Shown in pieces: positions 11,401 to 23,100 of a stretch of 64,000 nucleotides of DNA (position 1 is its first letter; every line of letters starts with the position of its first letter). A model generated the notes under the pieces. It saw nothing but the letters and a program-made list of their open reading frames with translations. It ran no database searches and was not told where the DNA came from. The DNA comes from Mimachlamys varia. Its lineage: Eukaryota; Mollusca; Bivalvia; Pectinida; Pectinidae. Made by a program: the position numbers and the translations under genes. The stretch covers positions 7,137,625 to 7,201,624 of the forward strand of contig OX392542.1 of the NCBI GenBank assembly GCA_947623455.1, given 5' to 3'.

Positions 11401-14290
11401 GTATACATCATTAATTCTCTCGGGAGTTTTACACACAGACCTTGAACACAGTACTTGTCCATTTGTTTTGAAGCATTGCAATAACATATACACACATTGT
11501 TGTTTGTTTAAACACCATAGATACATTTGTTTTGGTCAGATTAATTTTGTAACTTTTCACCACAGAAATATGGTTATTGGTTGTGTTAAATATTTTTGTC
11601 CCTGAATTTAAATATGAGATATAATTAAGGTATGATATTCATCTCTGCTTTTCATTATATGCAATCATCAGTAATATTGTGGAATATATTTTTTACTTTC
11701 TGAACCCTATACTTTCCATATGATGGCTTTATTTGAGTTTTCCTACATGTATCTACTGCAGACATAGATTTTCAAGCCTGATGAAAATCCCTGTGAATGT
11801 CTGTTATTGACAGTCCTTGTTTAAAGAGAATTAGCTAGTGACCATATAGCCGTCATCAAACTTATGTAGTAAATTTTAAGATTTGAAATACTTTTACTAA
11901 ATACCATCAATGCCACATGACAAGCTGTCCTATCCAAGACTTACTACTGTCCCAGTATCCCAGATAATGTTAGTTTGGAGGCTTTCTGAACTCACTGGAC
12001 TATCAATCCCTATTCTGGGGAATACTCACTGGTTTTAGACTATCCAATCAGAGAATTGTAAGTGTTATGACATTCTATTCCCATAGCATCCGATTGGGGT
12101 ATTGGTTCCATAGTGGACGTACACTGTATACCTATAGTTTTATTCAACAGCTCTTACATGCATTCATGATAATAGGAAAGGAATGCAGCTAGCAAAGATC
12201 AAAGATCAACAAAACTTTTGAACACAATCAAGCCGTTTTATATTTGTCTTTATGAATGGTGAGTTTTCAGACTATCTTGAACAATTAATTTCTGGGTTTG
12301 TAGGCTTTTAGACGGTTAAATACCAGACTTTTACTTGGATTTGAAGTTTTCAGGCAGTATATTGAAATACTAGCAAGGTCTGCAGTAGAACTATAGTTTT
12401 AATCACAGGTACCTTACACGTTTAAACTGATTGATATACGAGTACATATATACTTTTATATGAATTTGTTTATAACGTTTTCGGGGTACCTGTGGTTTTG
12501 ATGTTGTCGTAGAACTGACCATGGATTATGTTCAGGACATCTGTATATTGTTGACCTTTTCTGTGAAGAAATTACAGAAACAAATCTGATACAATATTTA
12601 TATTAAGTTGGATTGATGTAAATCTGTACCATTATATCTGTTGGATATGTTTTCCAAATCTCATTTATACACCTACACATTCAAATAAGACTGGAATTTT
12701 GTTCATTTAATGCAACTTTTCTGAGTACAGGAGTCAAATATTTCTTTAAATTAACTAATTTTGAAACAATTAGAAAAAAAAGTCTAAGAATTCAATATAG
12801 TAGTATGGCATAATGAGATTGCATCAGCTGAAAGTCAAGCTTCTACCGTGTATATCTTCAAAATACTAATATTCGTTTAAAAACTTTATAATAATATACA
12901 GAAGTTCAATATCTGCTGGGAAGAAATGATATTAAAAGTATAGATGGATTTTACAGTTTTGTCACAAAAAAACTCCTTTAAAAAGTTACATAAAGGACTC
13001 AACTGTAATTTTACAATAAATTATTCCCCAGTATGAATTGGAAGAGTTCAGATCATGAATGTGTTATGGGAACTCCAATTTAAACATTGAACAGATGGAT
13101 CCAAAATTTTACTCAATACCAAGAAAGAAGTGCTTGTTTTCATTTCATTTATGTTGAATATGTTTTCATGTATCTTGGAGCTTAATTGTTGTTTCACATT
13201 TTGAAAATTAATGATTTACCATTATACAAACAATTATGAACTGATGTTATTTAATTTGACCTACAAGTGTGTTCCGCGAGTTCACTGTCACGATCCCTCT
13301 AGTCATTTGATGTCCAATCTAGTCAGTGTATGATATATACACACACCCATGTTCTTCCCTGTAAAATGAACACCTTGCTTCACATTGCTGGAGTATATCT
13401 ATAGTATTATAGATTGACTGTATATATCTGTTATTATAAGTGGTGTATATTTTCTCTATTTTTGTGGTTATGTGTAATAAACCTATTACATTGTGCATCA
13501 AATATCGTATGTTTTATTTTAATCTTGATATTGATTTTGTTGGTTTTATATATCTTCATCAACCCAAAGTTTCAGAAAAAACGACATGTATAATGATATT
13601 TAGACTTTGGGAAGGAAGATTAGTAGAAGAGGATACATGTTGCTCTGTTTATTTAAATATTCCATTCACTAAACAAGAGCACCCGAGGGCATGAATCACT
13701 CAACCGAGATGTATCTACTAGTTTTGATCACGGCAAAACATCTTGCAAAAAGATCCTAGGAATAGACCCCAAGACCACATCTTTGTTGTATGGGGAGTTA
13801 CATAATGTTACTATTTCGACGTTGTGACTATGATACCATTATTGAAGTCCTGAACAGTGCATGGCCAGATCCTGATATCAATGCTTATATCATGATGGTG
13901 GTTATAAATCCTTTTTGCCAAGCAATTGTATACATTGTAGTATAATCACTATTGAGGTGGGGATCGCCATTGTTTCAAAGCTATGATTCATGTGTTAACT
14001 TTGCAAGGGTGTGTCAGACCCCTGGGATCAATTATAATATCAGGACGTGTTCGTCTCTTTATGCCCAGTAATTGCACATTGTATATATAGTTTTGGAATT
14101 GAGATCTTGATCATTATAAAGTTCAAACTGAATGGTTAAATCTATCTGCATGTTGTGGGATCCCCTGATATGAAAACTAATGCATGTACATTTGTATCGT
14201 GATTGCTTTCGTCTTTATACAGTGTACTTTAAGGGTGGGGATTTCAACAGTTTTAAAGTTATGACATAGGGATGAAGTCCCTATGATGGG
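8461..14290. other. Non-coding stretch with no recognised gene
   Basis: AT-rich DNA in which I find no exon-like frame, RNA gene or complete transposon. It contains a 23 bp direct duplication at ~9935-9982 (GACCCATGTTGGAATTTCAA twice) and scattered short inverted repeats. The few short frames (e.g. 11399-11605, 13440-13694) show no recognisable protein. Confidence 0.6.
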
Positions 14291-14299
14291 GGATCCTGC

Positions 14300-14650
14300 A
14301 CAACGCATATGCAAATCCATCATCAGATTCTGGGCTGTTCAAATCGCTCCACGTCCTTGGTTAATTGAAAAGTACCCGATGGTTCTTTCTCATATTTGCA
14401 TTTGTAGGTTCCCTTGGTCGTAGTTTGTGAAAACGATATGGCTGACAGTTGGTCGACTTCGATTTTAACATTGAAAGTTTAGTAATTTATCATTTTTCAG
14501 CCTATCATCATCGGATGGTGGGCTATTCAATTCGCTCTGCGTCTGTCATCCGTCCTTGAACAATTCTTGTGACCACTGATCAAGTAGTACTGAATGTACT
14601 CACTTTTCATATATGGGTTCCTCTAGGTGACAGTAATAGTTTGTATCGCC
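14300..14650. repeat. Two degenerate copies of a dispersed repeat
   Basis: The segments ~14320-14420 and ~14505-14640 share, in the same order, CATCATC..GA..GGGCTRTTCAA, TCGCTC(C/T)(A/G)CGTC, and a ...GGTTCC(C/T)(T/C)... stretch. The sequence resembles dispersed repeats common in bivalve genomes. No coding potential. Confidence 0.5.
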
Positions 14651-15068
14651 ACTTCTTGACAAGACTATATATACACAGGATTGATCGTTCTCAAAGTTCA
14701 AATGTAAGTTTCCATTGGTCCTTATTTGTGTGATAAAGATTTAATACATCTGAGGGAAAAGAAGGAGGGGGGGACCTTGCATTATCGTCGCTACCTAGGG
14801 GTGCTACTAGTGAAAGATAGTTGATATCCACTGCTTGGTTCCAGATAAGATGTTGATTATTAGAATCGCCAACATATATCCATTTATTGTCCAAACCTTA
14901 TATGATTAAATTCCATTGAATAGTTCTAGAGAAGTGTTGTTTATAGCAATTACAACGTAAGTGCCCCCTTTAGGTTTCACAACCAAGCTCTCCGGGGGTC
15001 AACCCCAACATTGGTGCAATTTTCCATCTCCGGTACGCACAAAAAAGTGTTTTATAAGTATTGGGAAA

Positions 15069-15206
15069 ACGATTCATCAGTTTGGTATGAATGATATATA
15101 CTGAGCATGTTTGTACACAAACAGGAATTGAAAACTTACTTTGCTAATTAAGTTAAATTAAGTTTTCAATTCCTGTTTGTGTACAAACAAACTCAGTATA
15201 TGTTTT
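15069..15206. repeat. Foldback repeat with 42 bp arms
   Basis: Left arm 15097-15138 and right arm 15159-15201 are inverted copies around a 20 nt loop; both hold CAGGAATTGAAAACTTA or its complement. The left flank (15072-15105, ATTCATCAGTTTGGTATGAA...) recurs as a perfect 34 bp inverted copy at 18316-18352. Part of the right arm recurs at 32786-32812 inside the decayed gypsy element. It behaves like a foldback MITE family. Confidence 0.75.
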
Positions 15207-16436
15207 ATAAGTAAAAAGGCATTGTGGGATAAGTATGACATCTTCAGAAATTATATATATTGCATGTACTAATATTTGTATGCTTATTCCAAAATACCTT
15301 TTATCTACAATCAGCCAATCTATTCGAAATGCCCTGTACAAATGATACAACAATTATATTAGTTTACTGTGTCAATTAAAATAGATCCATTCCTTGAGGA
15401 TAGGAGACTTCAATTTACCAGAAAATGAAACTGCATATTTGATTAATCATTTTACTGCAATTTTCCTTGGTAAGTTAAGTAAAAAAAGGGAGACCTAGAC
15501 CTAATATGATATACAATCCTAACTATCAATATATATCATACTTATAAAATGATTGTCCTGCAACTTATAATTCGATTAAGATTGTTCGCCCCAAATTTGA
15601 AATTGGTCGAAGGGTCACAACTCAGTATAAAACAAAATATACATTGTATGTAAGGGAACATGAAAGAAATTATAGAGAAAAAAATAACTTTCTCACTTAA
15701 AAATTGACCCCCCTGACTGACTATTCTATTTTATATGAACGTTCGTTTTAAACTACGATTTAATTTTCGTTATTTTTCATTCTTTTATATGATATGCCTG
15801 CTTACTTAAAACATGTTTTAATACATTTTTAATTTCCCGTACTCCTTTTGTTCCCTCAAAATCCTACTTTTGGTCGAACATGTACCTTAGTTTTTTGCAT
15901 GTTATAGTAATTTAAAGGACATCATTGAACATGTTGAGCAGATGAAAATTCGAATATATCGGGTCCCAAAAAGGATCTTATAGACACCAATCCTTTGGAT
16001 ACAAAACATCTGACGCATATCAGTCGCCAACCGTGAAGCGTTTTAAAATCTTTCTCGTTGACCTTTGCCCTTCAGCAATATGAACCACTGTAATGTGTTT
16101 TTTTGTTGCTAGTCACCCAGCACCAACAACATTATTTTAAAGCTTACAAACATTTCATTAGCATTATACTGACATGTAACAACAACGACAGAACCACACA
16201 GAGATCTATCTGTATATGTATCTGATAGTCATAAATGATCGGTGCTCCGTGCCCGGGGGATCACATATGTTCTACTCCACACTGATACAGATCTACATAC
16301 CACACGACATCGCCTTGGATCATAAACCTGTACCAAAGGGCCAAGGAAGAACTAATCAGGCTTAATTTGACCTTTTGTTATGTGTATAGAAAGTAGAATT
16401 CCGAAATGTAGCCAATATGAGTATTTTATTATAGCA

Positions 16437-16587
16437 CAGTTGCTTGAGTTTCTGTCAGTATATAAAAAAGTGTTTAAATATGGAGCCGCGGCCCATTACA
16501 AAATGTAATGGCCATTACATTACTGTAATGGGAGGCTCATTTCACACGTATATATTTATTATTTTCTGAAAGAAACTCAAGCAACTG
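16437..16587. mobile_element. Short MITE, TIR CAGTTGCTTGAGTTTC (copy 1)
   Basis: About 24 bp inverted termini: CAGTTGCTTGAGTTTCTGTC on the left and its near complement ending CAAGCAACTG on the right. The centre holds a second palindrome of CATTACAnnATGTAATG type. No target duplication is clear. A second copy lies at 56622-56710. Confidence 0.8.
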
Positions 16588-16838
16588 TAATTAGAGTGAC
16601 ATTATTTGTCTGAGATTTGAAATGTTGCATTCAAGACGTTCTTGTAGACATCTTCTCTAAAAGTGGAATTGTTCGCAAAGTATCCAATTTCAGCAAATAT
16701 ATCCACACTTGAATATAGTAAACAGTACTTAAACTATACAGCCTTAGTATTGTAGGCACACAGTACAAAAAGCACAACTGACAGGGGTAAAATGACCACA
16801 TCGCGAAGAGTGTGGAGGCTGACTAAGCGAAAATCTCC

Positions 16839-17275
16839 ACTCGCGAAAATATTGACGTTTACAGTAATAGGCCTAGGAATGGCAATGGACCGGGGAGGTG
16901 TGTACGGGTGGAAATAGAGACAGCGAAATGAGAAATGGAATCTAGGAGAGAAAATATTGACGTTTACAGTACATGTAATCAGAATGAACATGGCCAGAGA
17001 GATATGTACGGGTGAAAATAAAGACAGCAAAATGAGAAAAGGAATCTAGGAAAGACAAATATTGACTTTTACAGTACATGTAATCAGAATGAACATGGCC
17101 AGAGAGATATGTACGGGTGAAAATAAAGACAGCAAAATGAGAAAAGGAATCTAGGAAAGACAAATATTGACGTTTACAGTACATGTAATCAGAATGAACA
17201 TGGCCAGAGAGATATGTACGGGTGGAAATAAAGACAGCAAAATGAGAAATGGAATCTAGGAGAGTAAATACTGGG
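16839..17275. repeat. 105 bp tandem repeat, about four copies
   Basis: The landmark ACATGTAATCAGAATG recurs at 16971, 17076 and 17181, an exact 105 bp spacing, and the first unit is more diverged. Each unit carries ATATTGACGTTTACAGTA, which resembles the terminus of the MITE at 56851-57056. As 105 is divisible by three, the minus strand gives a 164-residue frame (16942-17436) of ~35-residue repeats; I take this as a by-product. Confidence 0.9.
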
Positions 17276-18105
17276 CGTAGGTGAAGAGAGGTGGATAGAT
17301 TCAGGGAAAGGGGAGAAGACAAACTATCCCCAAGCATTATAAACCGCTTTGATCTGTAAATGTGATTTAAAGTATATATAATAGTCATGTATCTATTTGA
17401 CAGTATCTTACGTTTGATGAACCACAGCAATTGCAAACAGAATGACTACACGGTGGCATTGTTATAATACACTTTCAATGAAACAAAACAGAACTATTCT
17501 GTACATTAATTCAGTGTACACATCTGTAATTAATACAATTTCTCCGGCTGATATACATGTATTATATTAATGTACTGAAGTAAACAAAATGATCGTATAT
17601 TGCATTCCTTTGTAATAATTTACATATATATACAGTGTGTATATGACAAATGACTTATCTTACTTTAAATATATACAAAGTTACTTGTATTCTAAATAAA
17701 ATTTCTTTATCTTTATTTCATTATTATAATACACAAAAGTATACGGAGCAAAATGGCTTATCACTATGCATTATAATAACCCTATAACAAAATACGCTGA
17801 ACACATAGCCGAATATTGCATAATTGTATGTAGACTTTGTACGAAATGATAAATCACAAAAAAATATCAATTGTTTGTATGTTTATTATATGTACAGTAC
17901 AACATTTTATATAACAAAAACAAAACTATTTTACAATATAGCACTTATGTGATGACAACTAAATGCACAATGAAAATATCAAATCAAACAGAAATGTCAC
18001 AAATTGTAATAGCCAATCGATGTCCATACCTACACTTTACACGTATATACATCCAAATGTTACCTATAAAATCAACAACGTTTTTAACCAATACATCCAG
18101 TACGA

Positions 18106-18238
18106 TTTCTACGTCCCAATTTTACCTAAGGTTACTTAAAACAACTTCTACATCTCAATTTACCAGTAAATACCAAATACAACTTCTACATCTCAATTTA
18201 CCAGTAATTATCAAATACAACTTCTACATCCAATTTGC
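18106..18238 (+). repeat. ~43 bp tandem repeat, three to four degenerate copies
   Basis: Units share ACAACTTCTACATC(T)CAATTTACCAGTAA. They lie inside an open frame at 17871-18251 that is low in complexity and has no recognisable protein. Between this array and 19850 I see no gene; a 33 bp duplication (GCTAAAGAGACATTGTTAAT) is at 19207-19255. Confidence 0.7.
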
Positions 18239-19850
18239 TCACCAACAGTAACAACCGAACATAAGTACATTGTATCCTGTCATACGGTAATCGAAAAACA
18301 ATCTCTAGTATACGAAACAAACTCAGTATATATCATTCATACCAAACTGATGAATCTTATTCCTAATTTTACGTCTAAAGTTTGCCTGCAATTAGTAATA
18401 GACGTTAAAACTCAGTATTGAGAAAACAAGTTTTATCAAGTAATTACAGATAAATTGGCGACGTATCAAACATCATGTTCGAGTTACAGATGCACCTTCT
18501 CAGTGTAACCTTACGCTGTATTTGCCATATGTTACTCTTACGTCTTAATATTTCCTAAAATTACCAAATACAAAACTTTCTTGTAATTACCAGATTAAAC
18601 ACTTCATGCATCTAATAAATCTCAACGCAAGAACTAATAGAACACAGAACTACAATAAATGCCAGTTTCCTGGTATATATAGCTTTGGTTCTGACTTTTG
18701 GCATAATTACGTTTGATTTGTTGATATTTTTAAACAGCAAAAACAGTCTTATTATATTGTCAACTCTTTAGTGTTTAACATACCACTACTACACAATAAT
18801 TAAAAAATAAATAAATAAAAGGATGGATTTGATTTTTCCAAAGTCTCTCTGAGCGAGTATTTCTGCCCGTTAGCCTACCACCTACCTACCGCCTGCAGTG
18901 ATACAGCGAGCCCTTTAGTTTCAGATGCATTGCACCACAGGCCTCTTCTGCTGAATGAAACTATACGTGGACGTTATTTTCATTGAAGCTTTTGTATTTT
19001 ACAAAAACTGCCGTAGGGTACGATGTATATCTGAGTATAGTCTGTGTAATAAAGGTACCTAGGTGCGAACAATTAATGTGAACTCATCAGATTGTATCAC
19101 TAAAACATTCGTACTCAGACTTGTTTTGTTTCCTTTTTTTAAACCGAAATCAATCAATACCAGCAATGTATTTTACATAGCATTGAAATGGCGAAAATTC
19201 GTATTTTGCTAAAGAGACATTGTTAATTACTATGCTAAAGAGACATTGTTAATGACGAAAGAAATCTATTGTTGTATTGAAAGTTTATATACGATGTTTT
19301 GCTTGTCTGATTAACTGGATAAACAGTGGGAGGATTTACTCTACAAAGGATAATATTTACGTAGATACATCTGATTTCCGTTTTGTGTACATTTTCTGTT
19401 TATTATGGATCTGTATTTCCAATACCCCATTTCACGTTTTACATCGTATATGCAAAAGATACACAAGGTGACTCTTCCATGAATGATACAACATTTTGCA
19501 TACCATTTAGTCAATAGTCAGGCGCCATATCAACTTTAATTTTTACAAACGAAAAATTCGATTATACGAACATGCGCCAATGATATCTTCATGAATTTTA
19601 TCTCTTAAATTCCAGAACCGCCAGTCAAAACGGCAAACGTCTTCCTGGCTTACCTAAATGTCACCAAACCGTTAATGGAACCTCAATTTAGACCTGAATA
19701 TTGCACTTTAAACATTGAAACCATATTCACAAGTCAAAGTTGATGTACTATATACATATAACCTTAGGCTAAACAAGCCGCTATGATTTGGGGCTTCCTC
19801 CCAATTTTAGCGTATAGAAAAAATGGTCACATTTTTATTTCCGAGTTCCA

Positions 19851-20023
19851 GGCCCTGGTTCCATCAACGTTCCTTAACTTAAGGAAATCCATTAACTTAA
19901 AAATCTCCATAGGAAAGCATTACAAAAGTTAAGGGGAAAATCCTTAGCTCAGGAACTTTCCTTAAATTCTGTAATGCTTCAGGAAATTCCTTAAGTTAAG
20001 GCACGTTGATGAAACCGGGGCCA
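19851..20023. mobile_element. MITE with TIR GGTTCCATCAACGTTCCTTA
   Basis: The left end (..GGTTCCATCAACGTTCCTTA.., with ACTTAAGGAA next) and the right end, read on the other strand (GGTTTCATCAACGTGCCTTA.., then ACTTAAGGAA), form ~35 bp imperfect termini of a 173 bp element. No coding content. It lies ~170 bp beyond the stop codon of the deacetylase gene, on its 3' side. Confidence 0.8.
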
Positions 20024-20190
20024 GTACTGTTAGCAGAAACTGTAACCCTTATACCAGAATAATCATCAACGTTTAATATGCACGATCGCGATGTGAGAAT
20101 CTACAATCCAACGGTAAACACCTACTGTATCAGGAGACATTGTGGCATCAATTTACGTTTCTCTGAACATGCTATACACATTTGTTTTCT

Positions 20191-23100
20191 CTATTTGACC
20201 AACTGAATCATAAAATATGCTAGAAGAAGCACTATGTATATTCCAGGGAAAGAAATGCTATGACCTTTGTTTGTCTCGCCGTCTGTTATGGAGGGCCACC
20301 ATGAATCATCGCCAACCCATTTACAATCCCAAGGTGCAAAGTCTGAAATATTTTGGAGTTTCTGAGGGCGCTTCATCCACTGTAACAGTTGCTGGTAATT
20401 AATAAAGTACACGTCATCATAGTAATGCAGTAATGTTAACAGAAAGTAGTCCAACGCCTGGAAGTTCTTTTCTTCCATCAGCCACGCGGGATGCATTGTG
20501 AAGAAAAGAGGGGATCGAGTTGTCGTGTAGTGACTGTGGAAGTTAGACCAGAAGAGTTGGAACGTCTCGTCAACTGTCGTTGGTCTACACGAGTCGGTAT
20601 AGAGACAACCGAACGTCCCTGCGGGGTTTTCAAGCATCTGTACAGGGAGCTCCCAGAATCCCTTGTACTTCCCGCGGGGACATGGGGGAATGTTACATTC
20701 ATAGTTCCAGCCAAAGTCAAGAGTGCTCGGCCAGACTCTACTGCTGTTTCCATCTTTTGTTGAAACTGTAAATGTTGAGTCATACTCGAAATTCTCTTCC
20801 TTAAGGATGGAAAACTGTTGGTCTCCCGAAGGTTGCAGAAACGGGCTTCGCCATCCCTTGATGTCTGTCAAAGGTATGCCAGATCTCTCAGACAGATATT
20901 TTCTCTGCTGGAGGATCTCGAAACTAAGCGTATCATAGGTGGCGAGTTTCCAGTAGGTGATCGGCACTCTGTGTGTGACGCTGTGCACCGCCACCTCCAT
21001 TCCTCGCCGATAGAGGGCGCGCACGCTGTCGTAGTTGGTGAAATTATCGGATACAAACATGGTCATGCTTATGGGGCAGCCATGCGGGTTAAGTCTATTT
21101 GGAGCAAACAGTTTATCGTACATGTCTTTAATATCGTCGGTAACAGCGTCGTCAAAAGAAAACAGAACCATCTGGGGAATATCGGATGATTTCGCGAAGT
21201 TGCCTGGGTCGATCGTGCCGCCACAGAAGCAGTCCGGTAGGACGCAGTTTACACCTTGGTTACAGACCTCACTCGACATCACTATGGGTAGTATGTGAAG
21301 GGACGCAAGCAAGATCACCACATTCTTCTTTGATGTCTGAAATTCATAACAAACAATGTGTAAAATTAGCACATGGCGTATTTCGTTCATGTATCATAAT
21401 ATTATTATGGAAAGAGGAACATTTTATCTCAACCTATCTTCCATTTCATCATAGATCTATAGTGCTTTTTATCATTCTTTCACACTGTCGCTATCTAATC
21501 TAGCGAATATATATATTGTGTTCTGTATGAAAGCCATGCCCACCCGTGTTATCATTATCATGACATCATAACTTCAATGTTAGATTCCTTTAAGGTAGTT
21601 ATTGTATCGATTTATGAAACAAGCTAAAACGATACATGTAAGATGACGTAGCACACACATATGCTGCACCTTTTAAATTTAGTAATAGATACAGTATGCC
21701 GAAAACATGAATTAAACTGCATCATACATCTGTTTCGTCCTCCTAGGACTCTTCAGTGATGCTAGGGGCCAAAAGGTGGGAATCCATTTCTAAACTAATG
21801 TAGAAGCAGGAAGGTCAGGTGCGTAAAACCCCTTTAATTTATGAATTTAGAAGTAAAATTAAACTAGTTCTGTATAATTTCAAATCGTGTACTACGAAAA
21901 TGTGTGTATTATGTACCGTGCCACCACTCAAATGAGATAGCATTTCCTTTGAAACTCAATAGTTCTAGGGAAATGTACAGTATTGAACAACTTTCAATCA
22001 GCTTTTACAATCGATATGAATGCAACCTAAAATGTGACAAACATGTGCAAGTGCGTTTTACGGATTCGTCACGTTCCTGATGACATTTATATCTACTATG
22101 CATGCCATACGAAAATAGATCAATGCTTTTAATTGTGCGGTGTTCATTTTATAGGCATACACTATTTCCAGTTCTTAAGTCATTATTTATTGATACATTG
22201 GTAATCAATTCGATAACTTAAACACAAAAATGCTTAAAAACTATTATCTTTATTCTAAAAAATGTAAATCAATTTATAAAATGTGTTTCTAATGTTGCAA
22301 AACTTCATATTGTGATTTGTATTCGTGTTGTTTGTAACCTTTATAATTATTGTGGTGATTTTAGGGAAACTATTCAAAACTATATAATTATGTTCTATCT
22401 AAGATGCCTCGGTTTATTTGAAGGAAGAACATACTATATATTGTATCAAGAGGTCATGAGGGATTGCTATCGATAACTCAATGTGATCATATTATTATCT
22501 TTGTGTTTCAGATTAAAACCAATCCGAAGCAAGTTTGATATAAGACTTTGATGTATAGTTTTACAATGGTTTTGAGACAATGAATTAAACAAGAGTACGG
22601 TGATCTATTTGAATTTACTTATGCGATCAGCAGATTTAAAAATGAAATAGTTACTATTAGATATTAAAAACTAATTAACAAAGAGAGAGAGAAAAATACT
22701 CAGTTAGCAAGTGTGTAAATGTTAAGATAATATACATTTTATTTTATGGTACATTTATGGGCTTCGGGATTTACTGTCTTTTAGCATACGCCAAGAACGG
22801 ATATTCTAAGCAGCAGTCTATTTATAGTTTATATCAGAGTTACAGATTATTTACTTTGACTGTTTAACAAAAGCTAGTGAAGGGGCTGGCGGAATCTTGG
22901 GCAAATTAAGTCTTGGATGTTACCTATATTTAAATAACTGGTGTCGTCGATGAAGCAGAAAACCTTTACTCTTCCGGAACACGTGGTCGTGTATTCATAT
23001 TCTGTCCCTAGTTTAATCGTTTTAGAATACGGATTATGGTTTTATTGATGCTTCGGTATTCTCAGTGAGCCAATGCCAAATGCTGGTCATTAGAAGGAGC

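Noticed and set aside
11780..11812. CTGATGA word as a possible third hammerhead
   Set aside because: No stem II, GAA box or cleavage triplet at the needed places. Other CTGATGA or TCATCAG words (15075, 18350, 19087, 24289) fail in the same way.
16942..17436. 164-residue minus-strand frame with 35-residue repeats
   Set aside because: It follows exactly from a 105 bp tandem repeat whose length is divisible by three; the units also carry a MITE end. No start context or splice support.
20217..21503. Several plus-strand frames of 61-123 residues and alternative minus-strand frames
   Set aside because: Antisense or out-of-frame shadows of the CE4 deacetylase exon, whose motifs are clear.
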